A stretch of DNA of 64,000 nt, from the NCBI RefSeq assembly GCF_002934365.1, contig NZ_PTIY01000012.1, positions 1-64,000 on the forward strand, read 5' to 3'. This DNA comes from Methylobacter tundripaludum. GTDB lineage: Bacteria > Pseudomonadota > Gammaproteobacteria > Methylococcales > Methylomonadaceae. The notes beneath the pieces were generated by a model. That model saw nothing but the letters and a program-made list of their open reading frames with translations, made no database searches and was not told where the DNA came from. The stretch's first letter is position 1, and each line of letters opens with the position of its first letter. Positions 9,594 through 20,494 of the stretch are shown here, one piece after another. The translations under genes were made by a program, and so were the position numbers.

Positions 9594-10816
9594 TGCTGTG
9601 GGTTCGCGAGCCGCTTGGTGAGATTTGCCGAAAAGGTAGAGGCCGGATTCAGACTGGTCCTTTCGGTTCGCAACTACATGGATCTGACTATAGTACAGAT
9701 GGCACACCTGTCGTTATGCCAGCCGATATAGCGGATGGGAAGGTCGCCATTACACGAATTGCGCGAGTAGCAGAGAATCACGTCGAGCGCTTGAAGCGAC
9801 ACAAGTTAGCCAAAGGTGACATCGTTTATGGTAGGCGTGGCGATATTGGGCGGCAAGCACTGGTTCGAGATGAAAACGTTGGCTGGTTGTGCGGAACCGG
9901 GTGCTTGAAGATAACACTTGGAAATGGACCTTTGTCTTATGAATTCCTTCACCGTTATCTTTCTACGAAGGCAGTGGTTAGTTGGATTGAAGGACAGGCA
10001 GTTGGTGCCACAATGCCAAACCTCAACACTGGCATTCTTGAACGCGTCCCGGTTTTTTATCCAGAAGACAGGGCAACTCAGAAAAAAATCGCGGCGACAC
10101 TCACCGCATATGACGATCTGATCGAAAACAACCAGCGGCGCATCGCGCTGCTGGAAAAGATGGCCGAGGAAATCTACCGCGAATGGTTCGTGCGCATGCG
10201 CTTCCCCTGTCATGAAAATGCAAAGTTCAGCAAAGGTCTTCCAGCAGATTGGGATACCAAGCGAGTCAAAGAGATTGTCGTCCGAAAAGGCTTTGGTCGC
10301 ATCTATCGTGAGGATGAGCTATCCGATGATGGGGAAGTCATCGTCATAGATCAATCGCGTGCGGATTGCTTGGGTTACTATGACGGTGAGCCGCAACACA
10401 TGGCATCCCCTGATTCCCCCATCATTCTTTTTGGCGACCATAGTTGCAAAATGGTTTTGATGACGAAGCCGTTCTCTCTGGCTGAAAATGTAATTCCATT
10501 TATGCCTAAGCCAAAAGTGTCACCTTATTTTCTTTTTCACCTCGTTAAGGATTTGGCGAGAACGACCGAGTACAAGAGGCACTGGACTGATCTCACGAAC
10601 AGAGAAGTCCTGGTTCCAAAGGAATCTCTGCAAGTCGAATTCGAGAACGTTGTTAAGCATAACCACGAACAAATTGAAGTGTTGCAACAGGCGATTCTTA
10701 AAGCTGAAAAAGTTCGCAACATGTTGCTCCCCCGCCTCATCTCCGGCAAACTCTCCGTCGAAAAACTCGACATCCAATTCCCGCCCGGCATGGAGGAGTT
10801 CGCCCATGAGCACTGA
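9593..10816 (+). CDS. hsdS: Type I restriction-modification system, specificity subunit
   Basis: HsdS recognises the split DNA target through two target-recognition domains (TRDs). TRD1 covers about residues 1-155. The first conserved spacer helix follows (A-T-Q-K-K-I-A-A-T-L-T-A-Y-D-D-L-I-E-N-N), ending near residue 200. TRD2 covers about 205-355, and a second spacer repeat with L-L-P-R-L-I-S-G-K-L closes the protein. The start is set at the ATG overlapping the hsdM stop (TGATG), with GGAG 7 nt upstream; a TTG at 9590 is the alternative. Both TRDs are visibly more A+T-rich than hsdM and hsdR, the usual sign of TRD exchange between strains. The target sequence cannot be read from the protein. 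Confidence 0.93.
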   Translation: MLWVREPLGEICRKGRGRIQTGPFGSQLHGSDYSTDGTPVVMPADIADGKVAITRIARVAENHVERLKRHKLAKGDIVYGRRGDIGRQALVRDENVGWLCGTGCLKITLGNGPLSYEFLHRYLSTKAVVSWIEGQAVGATMPNLNTGILERVPVFYPEDRATQKKIAATLTAYDDLIENNQRRIALLEKMAEEIYREWFVRMRFPCHENAKFSKGLPADWDTKRVKEIVVRKGFGRIYREDELSDDGEVIVIDQSRADCLGYYDGEPQHMASPDSPIILFGDHSCKMVLMTKPFSLAENVIPFMPKPKVSPYFLFHLVKDLARTTEYKRHWTDLTNREVLVPKESLQVEFENVVKHNHEQIEVLQQAILKAEKVRNMLLPRLISGKLSVEKLDIQFPPGMEEFAHEH

Positions 10817-11855
10817 CCACCAACAGCCCGTGACGGCAAGCGGCAACTTGCTCGGCGATATTCGCGCCATTCTTTTTCAGGCGCGGCAGAAGGCTTATTC
10901 GGCAGTCAATTTCGCCATGGTGGAATCATACTGGCACATAGGCCGCCGCATCTTCGAGGAGGAACAGCAAGGGCAGCAGCGCGCGGAATATGGCGCGAGT
11001 ATTCTGCGCGAATTGTCGCGCAGCCTGAGCGGCGAATTCGGCAACGGCTTTTCTTATTCCAACCTGAAAAACTTCCGCCAGTTTTTCCTTACCTATCCCG
11101 ATTATGGAAAAGGCTACGCACTGCGTAGCCAATTGAGCTGGACCCATTATCGCCTGATCATGCGGGTGGAGAATCCCTCGGCGCGGGACTTCTACATGAA
11201 CGAGGCGGCTGATCAGAACTGGAGCTCGCGCGTTTTGGAACGTAATATCAATACGCATTTTTACGAGCGCCTGTTGACTTCGCCCGATAAGCGGGCTGCG
11301 CTGGAAGCGGCGGGCGCATCCGAACCGCACCAGCCGGGCGACTTCATCAAAGACCCTTACGTGCTTGAGTTTCTGGGCATCCCGGAAAGTCCGGCAACCT
11401 TGGAGCGGGACATCGAGCAGGCCATCATGGACAACCTGCAAAAATTCCTGCTGGAGATGGGCAAGGGCTTTGCCTTCATCGGTCGCCAGTTTCGCATCAG
11501 TACCGAAACCAGCCACTTTTACATCGATCTGGTTTTTTACAATTACCTGCTCAAGTGTTTCGTGCTGATCGACCTCAAGGCGGGTAAGCTGACGCATCAG
11601 GATGTTGGGCAGATGGATATGTACGTGCGTATGTTCGATGATCTCAAACGTCAGCCTGACGACAACCCCAGCATCGGCCTCATTCTGTGCTCCCAGCACG
11701 ATGAAACGGTGGTGCGTTACTCGGTGCTCAAGGAGAGCGAGCAGTTGTTCGCGTCGAAATACCGGCTGGTTTTGCCGACGGAAGCAGAGTTGAAAGCGGA
11801 GATGGAGCGGGAGTTGAGGTTGTTGCCGGAGATGAAGGGTGCTGATAATGAATGA
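10806..11855 (+). CDS. DUF1016/YhcG-family PD-(D/E)XK nuclease domain protein
   Basis: This 349-residue protein belongs to the DUF1016 (YhcG) family. The N-terminal half is helical (A-R-Q-K-A-Y-S-A-V-N-F-A-M-V-E-S-Y-W-H-I-G). The C-terminal half has a PD-(D/E)XK core: YIDLVFYN supplies the acidic residue and VLIDLKAGK the D-x-K, followed by Q-M-D-M-Y-V. The family is often found beside restriction genes, but its reaction is not settled. An open frame begins at 10650, but GGAGGAG at 10792-10798 places the start at the ATG 10806, which overlaps the end of hsdS by 11 bp. It is therefore coupled to the restriction operon between hsdS and hsdR. Accessory nuclease or restriction modulator is inference. 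Confidence 0.87.
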   Translation: MSTDHQQPVTASGNLLGDIRAILFQARQKAYSAVNFAMVESYWHIGRRIFEEEQQGQQRAEYGASILRELSRSLSGEFGNGFSYSNLKNFRQFFLTYPDYGKGYALRSQLSWTHYRLIMRVENPSARDFYMNEAADQNWSSRVLERNINTHFYERLLTSPDKRAALEAAGASEPHQPGDFIKDPYVLEFLGIPESPATLERDIEQAIMDNLQKFLLEMGKGFAFIGRQFRISTETSHFYIDLVFYNYLLKCFVLIDLKAGKLTHQDVGQMDMYVRMFDDLKRQPDDNPSIGLILCSQHDETVVRYSVLKESEQLFASKYRLVLPTEAELKAEMERELRLLPEMKGADNE

Positions 11856-11870
11856 CGAAGTAACCGTAGT

Positions 11871-11959
11871 GTGGGCTACGCCCACCATGACTGCCCTGTG
11901 CCCTTCGATGTTGCTCAGGAGAGCCTTGCCAAAGCGGTCTGGCATAGCCAGACAAGGCT
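11871..11959. repeat. Structured repeat between DUF1016 gene and hsdR
   Basis: Several perfect hairpins are packed here: GTGGGC/GCCCAC at 11871-11885, GTCTGGC/GCCAGAC at 11937-11953, and AGCCTTG (11922-11928) with CAAGGCT (11953-11959). The middle (CCCTTCGATG then GCTCAGGAGAGCC) resembles the repeat at 59050-59090. An open frame upstream of hsdR reads through it, but it is more likely untranslated leader. Confidence 0.6.
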
Positions 11960-11969
11960 TCTAGCTCTT

Positions 11970-14900
11970 ATGCCTAACTTCATTTCCGAAGACCAAATCG
12001 AGCAAGCGCTGGTGCAGAAGCTCCAGCATCTGCACGGTTTCGACGCGCTCGACTGTTACACGGCTGACGCGGAAGATTTGAACGACGGCTCGAACCGCGC
12101 CAATAAACGCGATGTGATTTTGTCCGACCGGGTGCGGGAAGCTGCGATTCGCCTGAACCCGGACATCCCGGAAGCGGCCATAGACAGCGCGCTGGAAAAA
12201 TTGCTCGACCGGCGGCAGGCAATGACTTTGATCGCCGCGAACCGGGAAATCTACGGACTGCTGCGCGACGGCATCCCGGTGGAATTCGACAACGCGCAGG
12301 GTGTGCGGCAGCAGGAGCTGGTGCGGTTGCTGGATTTCAACGCGCCGGACAATAACCGCTACTTGGCTGTCACCCAGCTCTGGATCAAGGGCGAGCGCGG
12401 CTTCCGCCGCCCGGATGTGTTGCTCTACGTCAACGGCATTCCGCTGGTGTTCATCGAGCTGAAAAACTCGAACGTGAAGTTGCGCAACGCCTATGACGAC
12501 AACCTGACGACTTACAAGGCGGAGATTCCGCAGCTATTCCTGACCAATGCCTTTTGCGTGCTGTCCAACGCGATCGAGACCAAGGTGGGCAGCATCACGG
12601 CGGAGTGGGAGCATTTCTTCAACTGGTTGCGCGCGGATGACGAGAAGCAAAAAATCAACCGCGCCGCGATCCGCGAACAGGGCATCAGTCTGGAAGGCGT
12701 AATCGAAGGTTTGCTGCCGAGACGGAGGCTGCTGGATTACATGGAGAATTTCATTCTCTACTACAAGGACAGTTCGAAGATTATCGCGCAGAACCACCAG
12801 TTCATCGGCGTGAACCGGGCCTACGACGCCTTTCTCAGGCGCGATGAGCTGGCGGGCAAGCTGGGCGTGTTTTGGCACACGCAAGGCTCGGGCAAGAGTT
12901 TCTCGATGATTTTTTATGCGCGCAAAATCTTCCGCAAGCAGACCGGCAATTTTACCTTTGTGGTGGTGACCGACCGCGACGATCTGGACGGGCAGATTTA
13001 TCGCAACTTCCTGAACACGCGCACGGTCAGCGAGGCCGAAGCCGCGCAGCCCAAGAACAGCGAGGAGATGCGCAAGTTCCTAGGGCAACACAAGCGCGTG
13101 GTGTTCACCCTGATACAGAAATTCCGTTGGGACAAGGGCAGAGAATATCCCGAGCTTTCGCCGAGCAACGAAATTATCGTGATTGTCGACGAGGCGCACC
13201 GCACACAATACAAGTCGCTGGCGGAGAATATGCGCAAGGGTTTGCCCAACGCGCAATACATGGCGTTCACCGGCACGCCGCTGCTGGGTCGCGAGCGCAA
13301 GACCAATGCCTGGTTCGGCGGTTACGTTTCCGAATACAACTTTCAGCAGTCCATGGACGACGGCGCGACGGTGCCGCTGTTCTACGAGAAGCGCGTGCCG
13401 GAAGTGCTGAACCAGAACGAGGGCTTGAGCGAGGAGTTTTACCAGATTCTGGAGGACGAGGATCTGGACGAGGCGCAGCAGGCCAAGCTGGAGAGGCGTT
13501 TTGCCAAAGAGGTCGAAGTCATCAAGCGCGACGACAGGCTGGAGAAAATCGCGCGCGACATCGTCTATCACTTCCCGCGGCGCGGCTATCTGGGCAAAGG
13601 GCTGGTGGTGTCGGTGGACAAATTCACCGCCGTGAAGATGCACGACAAGGTACAGCGGTTGTGGAAGGAAGAGATTAAAGACTTACGAGGACGCATCAGT
13701 AAATCGGCCAATGACATTGAGAAGAGGCGGCTGAGCCAGACCGTCGAGTACATGCGCTCGGTGGAAATGGCGGTGGTGGTCAGCGAAGACGCGGACGAGG
13801 AGAAGAAGTTTGCGGATCAGAAGCTGAACATCAAGCCGCACCGCGAGCGTATGAACAAGCAGGAGCACGGCCACGACATCGAATTCAACTTCAAGGATGA
13901 GCATGATCCGCTGCAACTGGTGTTCGTCTGCGCGATGTGGCTGACGGGCTTTGATGCGCCGACGCTTTCGACGCTGTATCTCGACAAGCCGATGCAGGGC
14001 CATACCCTGATGCAGACCATCGCCCGCGCCAACCGCGTCACGGCGAGGAAGGTCAACGGGGTGGAGAAGCGCAACGGCGAGATCATCGATTACTACAATG
14101 TGTTCCGCAATATGAAGCTGGCGCTGAAGGATTACGCGCAAGGCGGTGATGAGATTGATCCGCCGGTCAAGGAAAAGGCGGAGCTGTTCCGCCTGCTGGA
14201 CGATGCGATTGAACAGGGTTTGGTGTTCTGTCACGAGAAAGAGGTTGCGTTGCGCGAGGTCTTGGACAGCGAGGATGTGTTCAACAAGCTCGGGCGGTTT
14301 AAGTCATTTGCCGACACCTTGCTGGCGAACGACGAATGGCGCAAGGGTTTCAACGTGTACGAGAACACCATCACATCATTGTATGAAGCGTGCAAGCCGG
14401 AAGTGCTGGGAGGCGGCAAGGGGCGCGAGGTTGCGGTGTTCCAGTATTTGCGCGGGGTGATAGACAGTCTCGTCGAGCAGACAGATATCGACAAGATCAG
14501 TTTGAAGATCGCCGAATTGCTGGATGAGAGTGTGGTGGTGAACGACTCGGAGGCATTCAAGGTGCGGCAATACAGCGCGGAATACCGGATCATCCAGAAG
14601 GGTAAGACCTGGGATCTCAGCAAGATCAACTTCGATAAGCTGCGCGAAGAGTTCAAGCAGGCAACCTACAAGAACATTGAAATCGCCGACCTGCGTGCTT
14701 TCCTGCAACGCAAGCTGGAGCTGATGCTGCAACAGAATGCGACGCGCACCGACTTTGCTCAGCGCTTGCAACAGATTATCGATACCTACAATTCAGGCGG
14801 CTCATCCACCGAGAACTCTTATGAAGACCTGATGAAATTCACCGAAGATTTGCGCACGGAAGACGAGCGGCACATTCGCGAGGGCCTGTCAGAAGACGAA

Positions 14901-15194
14901 TTGGAACTGTTCGATCTGCTGAAGAAAGACAAAATGACGCAGGAGGAAACGCAGAACGTCAGGTTGGCGGCCAAATCTTTGCTGCACCGTTTGCTAGACG
15001 AGCATCCCAAGGTGCTGGTACAGGATTGGTATAAGGATACGCAGACCCAAAAGCAGGTGCGCTCTGCTGTCGAGAAGGTGCTGGACACCAATCTGCCGGA
15101 AAGCTACGACCGGGTGTTATTCCGGGAGAAGTGCGACAACGTGTTTTACCTGATGCTAGACTATGCCTGTCACGGCAGGAAGTGGGTGGCTTAG
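11970..15194 (+). CDS. hsdR: Type I restriction-modification system, restriction (motor/nuclease) subunit
   Basis: HsdR is the ATP-driven translocase and endonuclease of the type I complex. From the ATG at 11970 it has 1074 residues. The N-terminal PD-(D/E)XK nuclease core is RPDVLLYVNG followed by FIELKN (P147-D148, E163, K165). The superfamily 2 motor has Walker A TQGSGKS at 304-310 and DEAH at 407-410. Further helicase motifs follow (AFTGTPL, and the arginine-finger region QTIARANRV). The frame is open back to a GTG at 11871, but those 33 residues come from a hairpin-rich repeat and HsdR proteins usually begin close to S-E-D-Q-I-E-Q-A, so the ATG is preferred. A ribosome-binding site for it is weak. 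All key residues are intact. Confidence 0.95.
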   Translation: MPNFISEDQIEQALVQKLQHLHGFDALDCYTADAEDLNDGSNRANKRDVILSDRVREAAIRLNPDIPEAAIDSALEKLLDRRQAMTLIAANREIYGLLRDGIPVEFDNAQGVRQQELVRLLDFNAPDNNRYLAVTQLWIKGERGFRRPDVLLYVNGIPLVFIELKNSNVKLRNAYDDNLTTYKAEIPQLFLTNAFCVLSNAIETKVGSITAEWEHFFNWLRADDEKQKINRAAIREQGISLEGVIEGLLPRRRLLDYMENFILYYKDSSKIIAQNHQFIGVNRAYDAFLRRDELAGKLGVFWHTQGSGKSFSMIFYARKIFRKQTGNFTFVVVTDRDDLDGQIYRNFLNTRTVSEAEAAQPKNSEEMRKFLGQHKRVVFTLIQKFRWDKGREYPELSPSNEIIVIVDEAHRTQYKSLAENMRKGLPNAQYMAFTGTPLLGRERKTNAWFGGYVSEYNFQQSMDDGATVPLFYEKRVPEVLNQNEGLSEEFYQILEDEDLDEAQQAKLERRFAKEVEVIKRDDRLEKIARDIVYHFPRRGYLGKGLVVSVDKFTAVKMHDKVQRLWKEEIKDLRGRISKSANDIEKRRLSQTVEYMRSVEMAVVVSEDADEEKKFADQKLNIKPHRERMNKQEHGHDIEFNFKDEHDPLQLVFVCAMWLTGFDAPTLSTLYLDKPMQGHTLMQTIARANRVTARKVNGVEKRNGEIIDYYNVFRNMKLALKDYAQGGDEIDPPVKEKAELFRLLDDAIEQGLVFCHEKEVALREVLDSEDVFNKLGRFKSFADTLLANDEWRKGFNVYENTITSLYEACKPEVLGGGKGREVAVFQYLRGVIDSLVEQTDIDKISLKIAELLDESVVVNDSEAFKVRQYSAEYRIIQKGKTWDLSKINFDKLREEFKQATYKNIEIADLRAFLQRKLELMLQQNATRTDFAQRLQQIIDTYNSGGSSTENSYEDLMKFTEDLRTEDERHIREGLSEDELELFDLLKKDKMTQEETQNVRLAAKSLLHRLLDEHPKVLVQDWYKDTQTQKQVRSAVEKVLDTNLPESYDRVLFREKCDNVFYLMLDYACHGRKWVA

Positions 15195-15282
15195 TGAATG
15201 AAGGTAATGCGAACAGGGCGCCACCGTTTTAAATTAAGTCTTTGGGAGTGGTTAAAGCCGTCTGCAATTCCCTCCGTAAACT

Positions 15283-17496
15283 TTAAATTTCCAAAAAACG
15301 CTCAAATTCCTCCAGCGGCATTGCCTTGCCGAGCAGGTTGCCCTGATAGGCATGGCAGCCGTGACGTTTCAGGAATGCGCGTTGCTGTTCCGTTTCCACG
15401 CCTTCGGCAATGATGTCCATGCCTAGATTGTTGGCCATGCCGATGATGGTTTGCACGACCACCGTGTCGGCAGGTTTGATCCCGATGTTGCGCACGAAAG
15501 ACTGGTCGATTTTAAGTTGATCGAATGGCAGTTGCGTCAGGTAGGTCAGTGATGAATAGCCGGAGCCGAAATCATCCAATGAGAAGCCCACGCCGAGTTC
15601 TTTGAGTCTCTGCATTTTGGTAAGGGTGTCGTAGATGTTGTCGAACACCAGACTTTCGGTAAATTCGAGTTTGAGTCGGTTTGCGTCGATTGCGGCTTTG
15701 TCCAGCAGGGTGCATATTTGCTCGATAAAACCGATGTGATGAAATTGACGCGCACTGATGTTAACGGCAAGCTGTAAATGCCGGGTGTGTGCATGATCTT
15801 GCCACAATTTAAGTTTGGCGCAGGCGGCTTCCAGTACCCAGCGCCCAATAGACTCTATCAGTCCGCTTTCTTCAGCCAGTGGAATGAACTCCAGCGGCGA
15901 GATAAAGCCGCGTTCAGGGTGTTCCCAACGCAACAGCACTTCGGCGCCGATGGTGAGGCCGTCGTGGCGCGCTTGTCGCTGAAAATAGAGTTTGAGTTGA
16001 TTTTTCTCCAGTGCAAAGCGCAAATCCGCTTCCAGGGAGGCGCGAGCCGTAACCGTCTCTTGCATGTCCTGATCGAAGAAGCGCAAGGTGTTGCGGCCTG
16101 CGGCTTTGGCGCCATACATGGCGGTATCCGCCCGTTTCAGCAGTGTATTGATAGTATGCTGATGATCGATGTACAGTGTAATGCCGATGCTTGGGGTGCT
16201 TTTGTACTCGTGGTTGCTGAGTTGAAAGGACTGATTCAATGAAATAAGGATTTTCTCGCCGATGGTCTTGGCTTTTGCAGTGGCTTCTTCTGTATTTTCG
16301 CTCAGGTCTTCCAGCATTATTATGAATTCGTCGCCGCCTTGGCGAGACACGGTGTCGCCCTCTCTTACGCAGGCAATAAGGCGCTTTGCGACCTGTTGCA
16401 ATAGGATGTCGCCCATATCGTGGCCCAGATTGTCATTAAGCGATTTGAAGTTATCCAGGTCAATGAATAGCAATGCGCCGTATTTTTCACTGCGCGAACT
16501 GGCCGCCAATGCTTGCTGTAATCTGTCCAGCAGCAGTCTCCGGTTCGGCAAGGAAGTCAACGGGTCGTAGTAGGCCAGTTGCTTGATTTCTTCTTCCGAG
16601 GCTTTGCGTTCGGATATATCGGTATGTAAACCGACATAGTGAGTGATGACGCCTTCGCTGTTTTTCACCGCGTTGATGGTTAGCCATTTGGGATAGATCT
16701 CACCGTTTTTGCGCCGATCCCAGATTTCACCCTGCCAGGAACCGGTACGATTGATACAGTTCCACATTTCGGCGTAAAAGGTCTCGTTGTGACGCCCCGA
16801 GTTGAGGATATGCGGCGTCCGGCCGATCAGTTCGTCGGCTCTGTACCCGGTGATGTCGGTGAAAGCCCGGTTGACCTGTAAAATCACTTTATCGGCGTCG
16901 GTGATCATGATGCCTTCCTGGGCCTCAAAGGCGACGGCGGCTAGGCGCAATTGCTCTTCGGCATACACGTTTTTGCTGATGTCGGTCAGCGTAATGCGTA
17001 GCGCCGGGGTTTTGTCTTCAGTCATTACCGGCAGGCAGTCCAGATGGGCATGAAAGTGACTGTCGCCGCGTTTCAGCAGCAGTTCAAAATTTTTCAGTTC
17101 TCCCTCGTGTCGGAGGGCGGATTTGAGCAGAAGACGCCAGCGGTCGCTATCTTGATGCGCGACCAAAGTTGCGAGCTGGCAGTTGAGCAGATTATTGCGT
17201 TCCAGTCCGAACAGCCGGGCGGCGGTAAGATTGAGCTCGACAATCCTGCCGTCAGGGGCGAGGGTAAGATAGCCAACGGGGGCGAACTCATAAAGGTCCA
17301 GGTAACGGTTATGGGCTGTTTCCAAGGCGGCTCTGATGCGCTGTAACTCTTCGTTTTGCATCTCCAGTTCAATTTGATGCGCCCGAAGCTCGTTCAGCAG
17401 TTCTTCTACGGAATGAGACGGCGGCCCGGCCGGCCGGTCTCCGGTCTCTGTATGCAGCTTTGGCCGTTGTTCCATTTCGGTGGGTTTGTTTGGCAC
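15283..17496 (-). CDS. PAS-PAS-GGDEF-EAL cyclic-di-GMP signalling protein
   Basis: This 737-residue cytoplasmic protein has no membrane segment. In order it has a coiled coil (about 30-65), PAS 1 (65-180), PAS 2 with PAC (185-300), a GGDEF domain (305-465) and an EAL domain (490-735). The GGDEF motif is intact (387-391). The EAL signature reads EVL at 519-521, a common variant, and the other phosphodiesterase motifs look preserved (D-D-F-G-S-G-Y, A-E-G-V-E-T-E). Both synthesis and breakdown of cyclic-di-GMP are therefore possible. The signal sensed is unknown. The start is a GTG at 17496 with AAGGAG upstream. It is convergent with hsdR and divergent from nqrA. The MSHA pilus genes farther on are plausible targets, by inference only. 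Confidence 0.93.
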   Translation of the reverse strand: MPNKPTEMEQRPKLHTETGDRPAGPPSHSVEELLNELRAHQIELEMQNEELQRIRAALETAHNRYLDLYEFAPVGYLTLAPDGRIVELNLTAARLFGLERNNLLNCQLATLVAHQDSDRWRLLLKSALRHEGELKNFELLLKRGDSHFHAHLDCLPVMTEDKTPALRITLTDISKNVYAEEQLRLAAVAFEAQEGIMITDADKVILQVNRAFTDITGYRADELIGRTPHILNSGRHNETFYAEMWNCINRTGSWQGEIWDRRKNGEIYPKWLTINAVKNSEGVITHYVGLHTDISERKASEEEIKQLAYYDPLTSLPNRRLLLDRLQQALAASSRSEKYGALLFIDLDNFKSLNDNLGHDMGDILLQQVAKRLIACVREGDTVSRQGGDEFIIMLEDLSENTEEATAKAKTIGEKILISLNQSFQLSNHEYKSTPSIGITLYIDHQHTINTLLKRADTAMYGAKAAGRNTLRFFDQDMQETVTARASLEADLRFALEKNQLKLYFQRQARHDGLTIGAEVLLRWEHPERGFISPLEFIPLAEESGLIESIGRWVLEAACAKLKLWQDHAHTRHLQLAVNISARQFHHIGFIEQICTLLDKAAIDANRLKLEFTESLVFDNIYDTLTKMQRLKELGVGFSLDDFGSGYSSLTYLTQLPFDQLKIDQSFVRNIGIKPADTVVVQTIIGMANNLGMDIIAEGVETEQQRAFLKRHGCHAYQGNLLGKAMPLEEFERFLEI

Positions 17497-17816
17497 GTAA
17501 GCTCCTTACTGTCTATACAACCGACGCGGCTAAAAAAGCGGCTGTTGTCATATTTAAGTGTCTGTAGCATAGGAGGATCGGTGTCGCCAAGCAATAAGCG
17601 TAATTACTTAGCGGGCGAGTCATCTATTGGTCCGTGACCTGGTTTTGATGCGCCGGAGCGATGAACAGGTTACGGTCTATCTTCGTGACTGTTGATGACG
17701 CAAATAGAAAATGCCGATGCCTGTAAGTAATCGCGATAAAAGTCAATGAATTGATTACGCATGATTTTTGCGTTATTGCATTTGTTAAAAAGACTTTCCG
17801 GTAAGCCTCGCTGCTG

Positions 17817-17845
17817 TTGAGAATGCCCGGTTTTTGTGGTTTAAT
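17817..17845 (+). promoter_or_regulatory. Candidate sigma-70 promoter for the nqr operon
   Basis: TTGAGA (17817-17822) and TTTAAT (17840-17845) are separated by 17 bp and lie about 100 bp before nqrA. This is the best match in the 446-bp gap 17497-17942, which otherwise holds no gene. Confidence 0.5.
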
Positions 17846-17921
17846 GCCAGCGTTTTACGTCTTAATGCGCCTCTTGTTTTATTTGTATTTGAAATGAAAG
17901 GATGGTTTCGCCGCAACTTGA

Positions 17922-19291
<1,370 letters not shown>

Positions 19292-19292
<1 letters not shown>

Positions 19293-20494
19293 TGTCGCCT
19301 AGAGAAATTTTAGACAGCATGGAGCCGTATTTCACCAAGGGTGGGCGGTTCGAAAAGTATTACGGCCTCTACGAGATGGTCGATACTTTTATCTATACGC
19401 CGGCTGATGTGACGCGCGGCACCACGCACGTTCGTGACGGTAATGACCTGAAGCGAACCATGACTTTTGTCGTGATCGCAACGTTTTTTTGTATTTTGAT
19501 GGCCTTGTATAACACCGGCTATCAGGCCAATTTAGCTATGGCAAATATGGGCTTGGAACAAGCTCAGGATTGGCGTCGTATTCCGATGATGATCTTCGGC
19601 TACAACACGGCCAATCCGTTTTCCAACCTGGTTCACGGCGCCTTGTATTTTCTGCCTATTTATATAGTTACGTTGGCTGTCGGCGGCGTGTGGGAAGTAT
19701 TGTTCGCGACCGTTCGCGGTCATGAAGTGAACGAAGGCTTTTTGGTGTCTTCAATGTTGTACACATTGATTATGCCGCCCGATATGCCTTTATGGCAGGT
19801 CGCTTTGGGTATTTCTTTCGGTATCGTTATCGGCAAGGAAGTATTCGGTGGCACCGGTAAAAACTTCTTGAATCCTGCGTTAACCGGACGGGCGTTTTTA
19901 TATTTTGCGTATCCTGCGTCTATTTCGGGCGATGCCGTCTGGGTTGCGGTTGACGGCTATACAGCTGCGACGCCTTTAGGTTTGGCGGCGAACGGCGGTC
20001 TTGATGCGGTTTACGCGGCTAATTACAGCTGGATGCAAAGCTTTTTCGGCTTTGAACCGGGCTGTCTGGGCGAAACTTCAACACTGGCTATTTTTATCGG
20101 CGCGGCATTTTTGTTGTACACCAAGGTGGCTTCGTACCGCATCATGGGCGGCGTATTTGCCGGTATGGTGGCGACTTCGTTGCTGTTCAATGTGATCGGC
20201 AGCGACACCAATCACATGTTTGCGATCCCCTGGTACTGGCATTTGACGATGGGCGGCTTCGCTTTCGGTATGGTTTATATGGCGACCGATCCGGTCAGTG
20301 CGGCGATGACCGATACCGGCCGCTGGATATTCGGGGCTTTGGTCGGGACTATGACGGTTTTAATCAGGGTTGTTAACCCGGCATTCCCGGAAGGTATTAT
20401 GCTGGCAATTCTATTTTCCAACATGTTCGCGCCTACGATTGATTATTTTGTCATTCAGGCCAATATCAGAAGAAGGGTGAAGCGTCATGCTTAA
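19292..20494 (+). CDS. nqrB: Na+-translocating NADH:quinone reductase subunit B
   Basis: NqrB is the main membrane subunit, with about ten helices. It carries covalent FMN and riboflavin and forms part of the sodium path. The 400-residue length is normal. The flavinylation motif reads D-G-Y-T-A-A-T at 221-227, so T227 is the likely phosphoester-linked FMN site; the usual S/T-G-A-T has Ala in place of Gly here. It is translationally coupled to nqrA (TAATG) and to nqrC (8-bp overlap). AAGGAAGG precedes the start. Confidence 0.97.

Noticed and set aside
12872-13678. 268-codon frame in a second plus frame within hsdR
   Set aside because: Its Arg/Gly/Gln-rich composition is that of a shifted frame of GC-rich DNA, and hsdR helicase motifs occupy the same stretch in the true frame.
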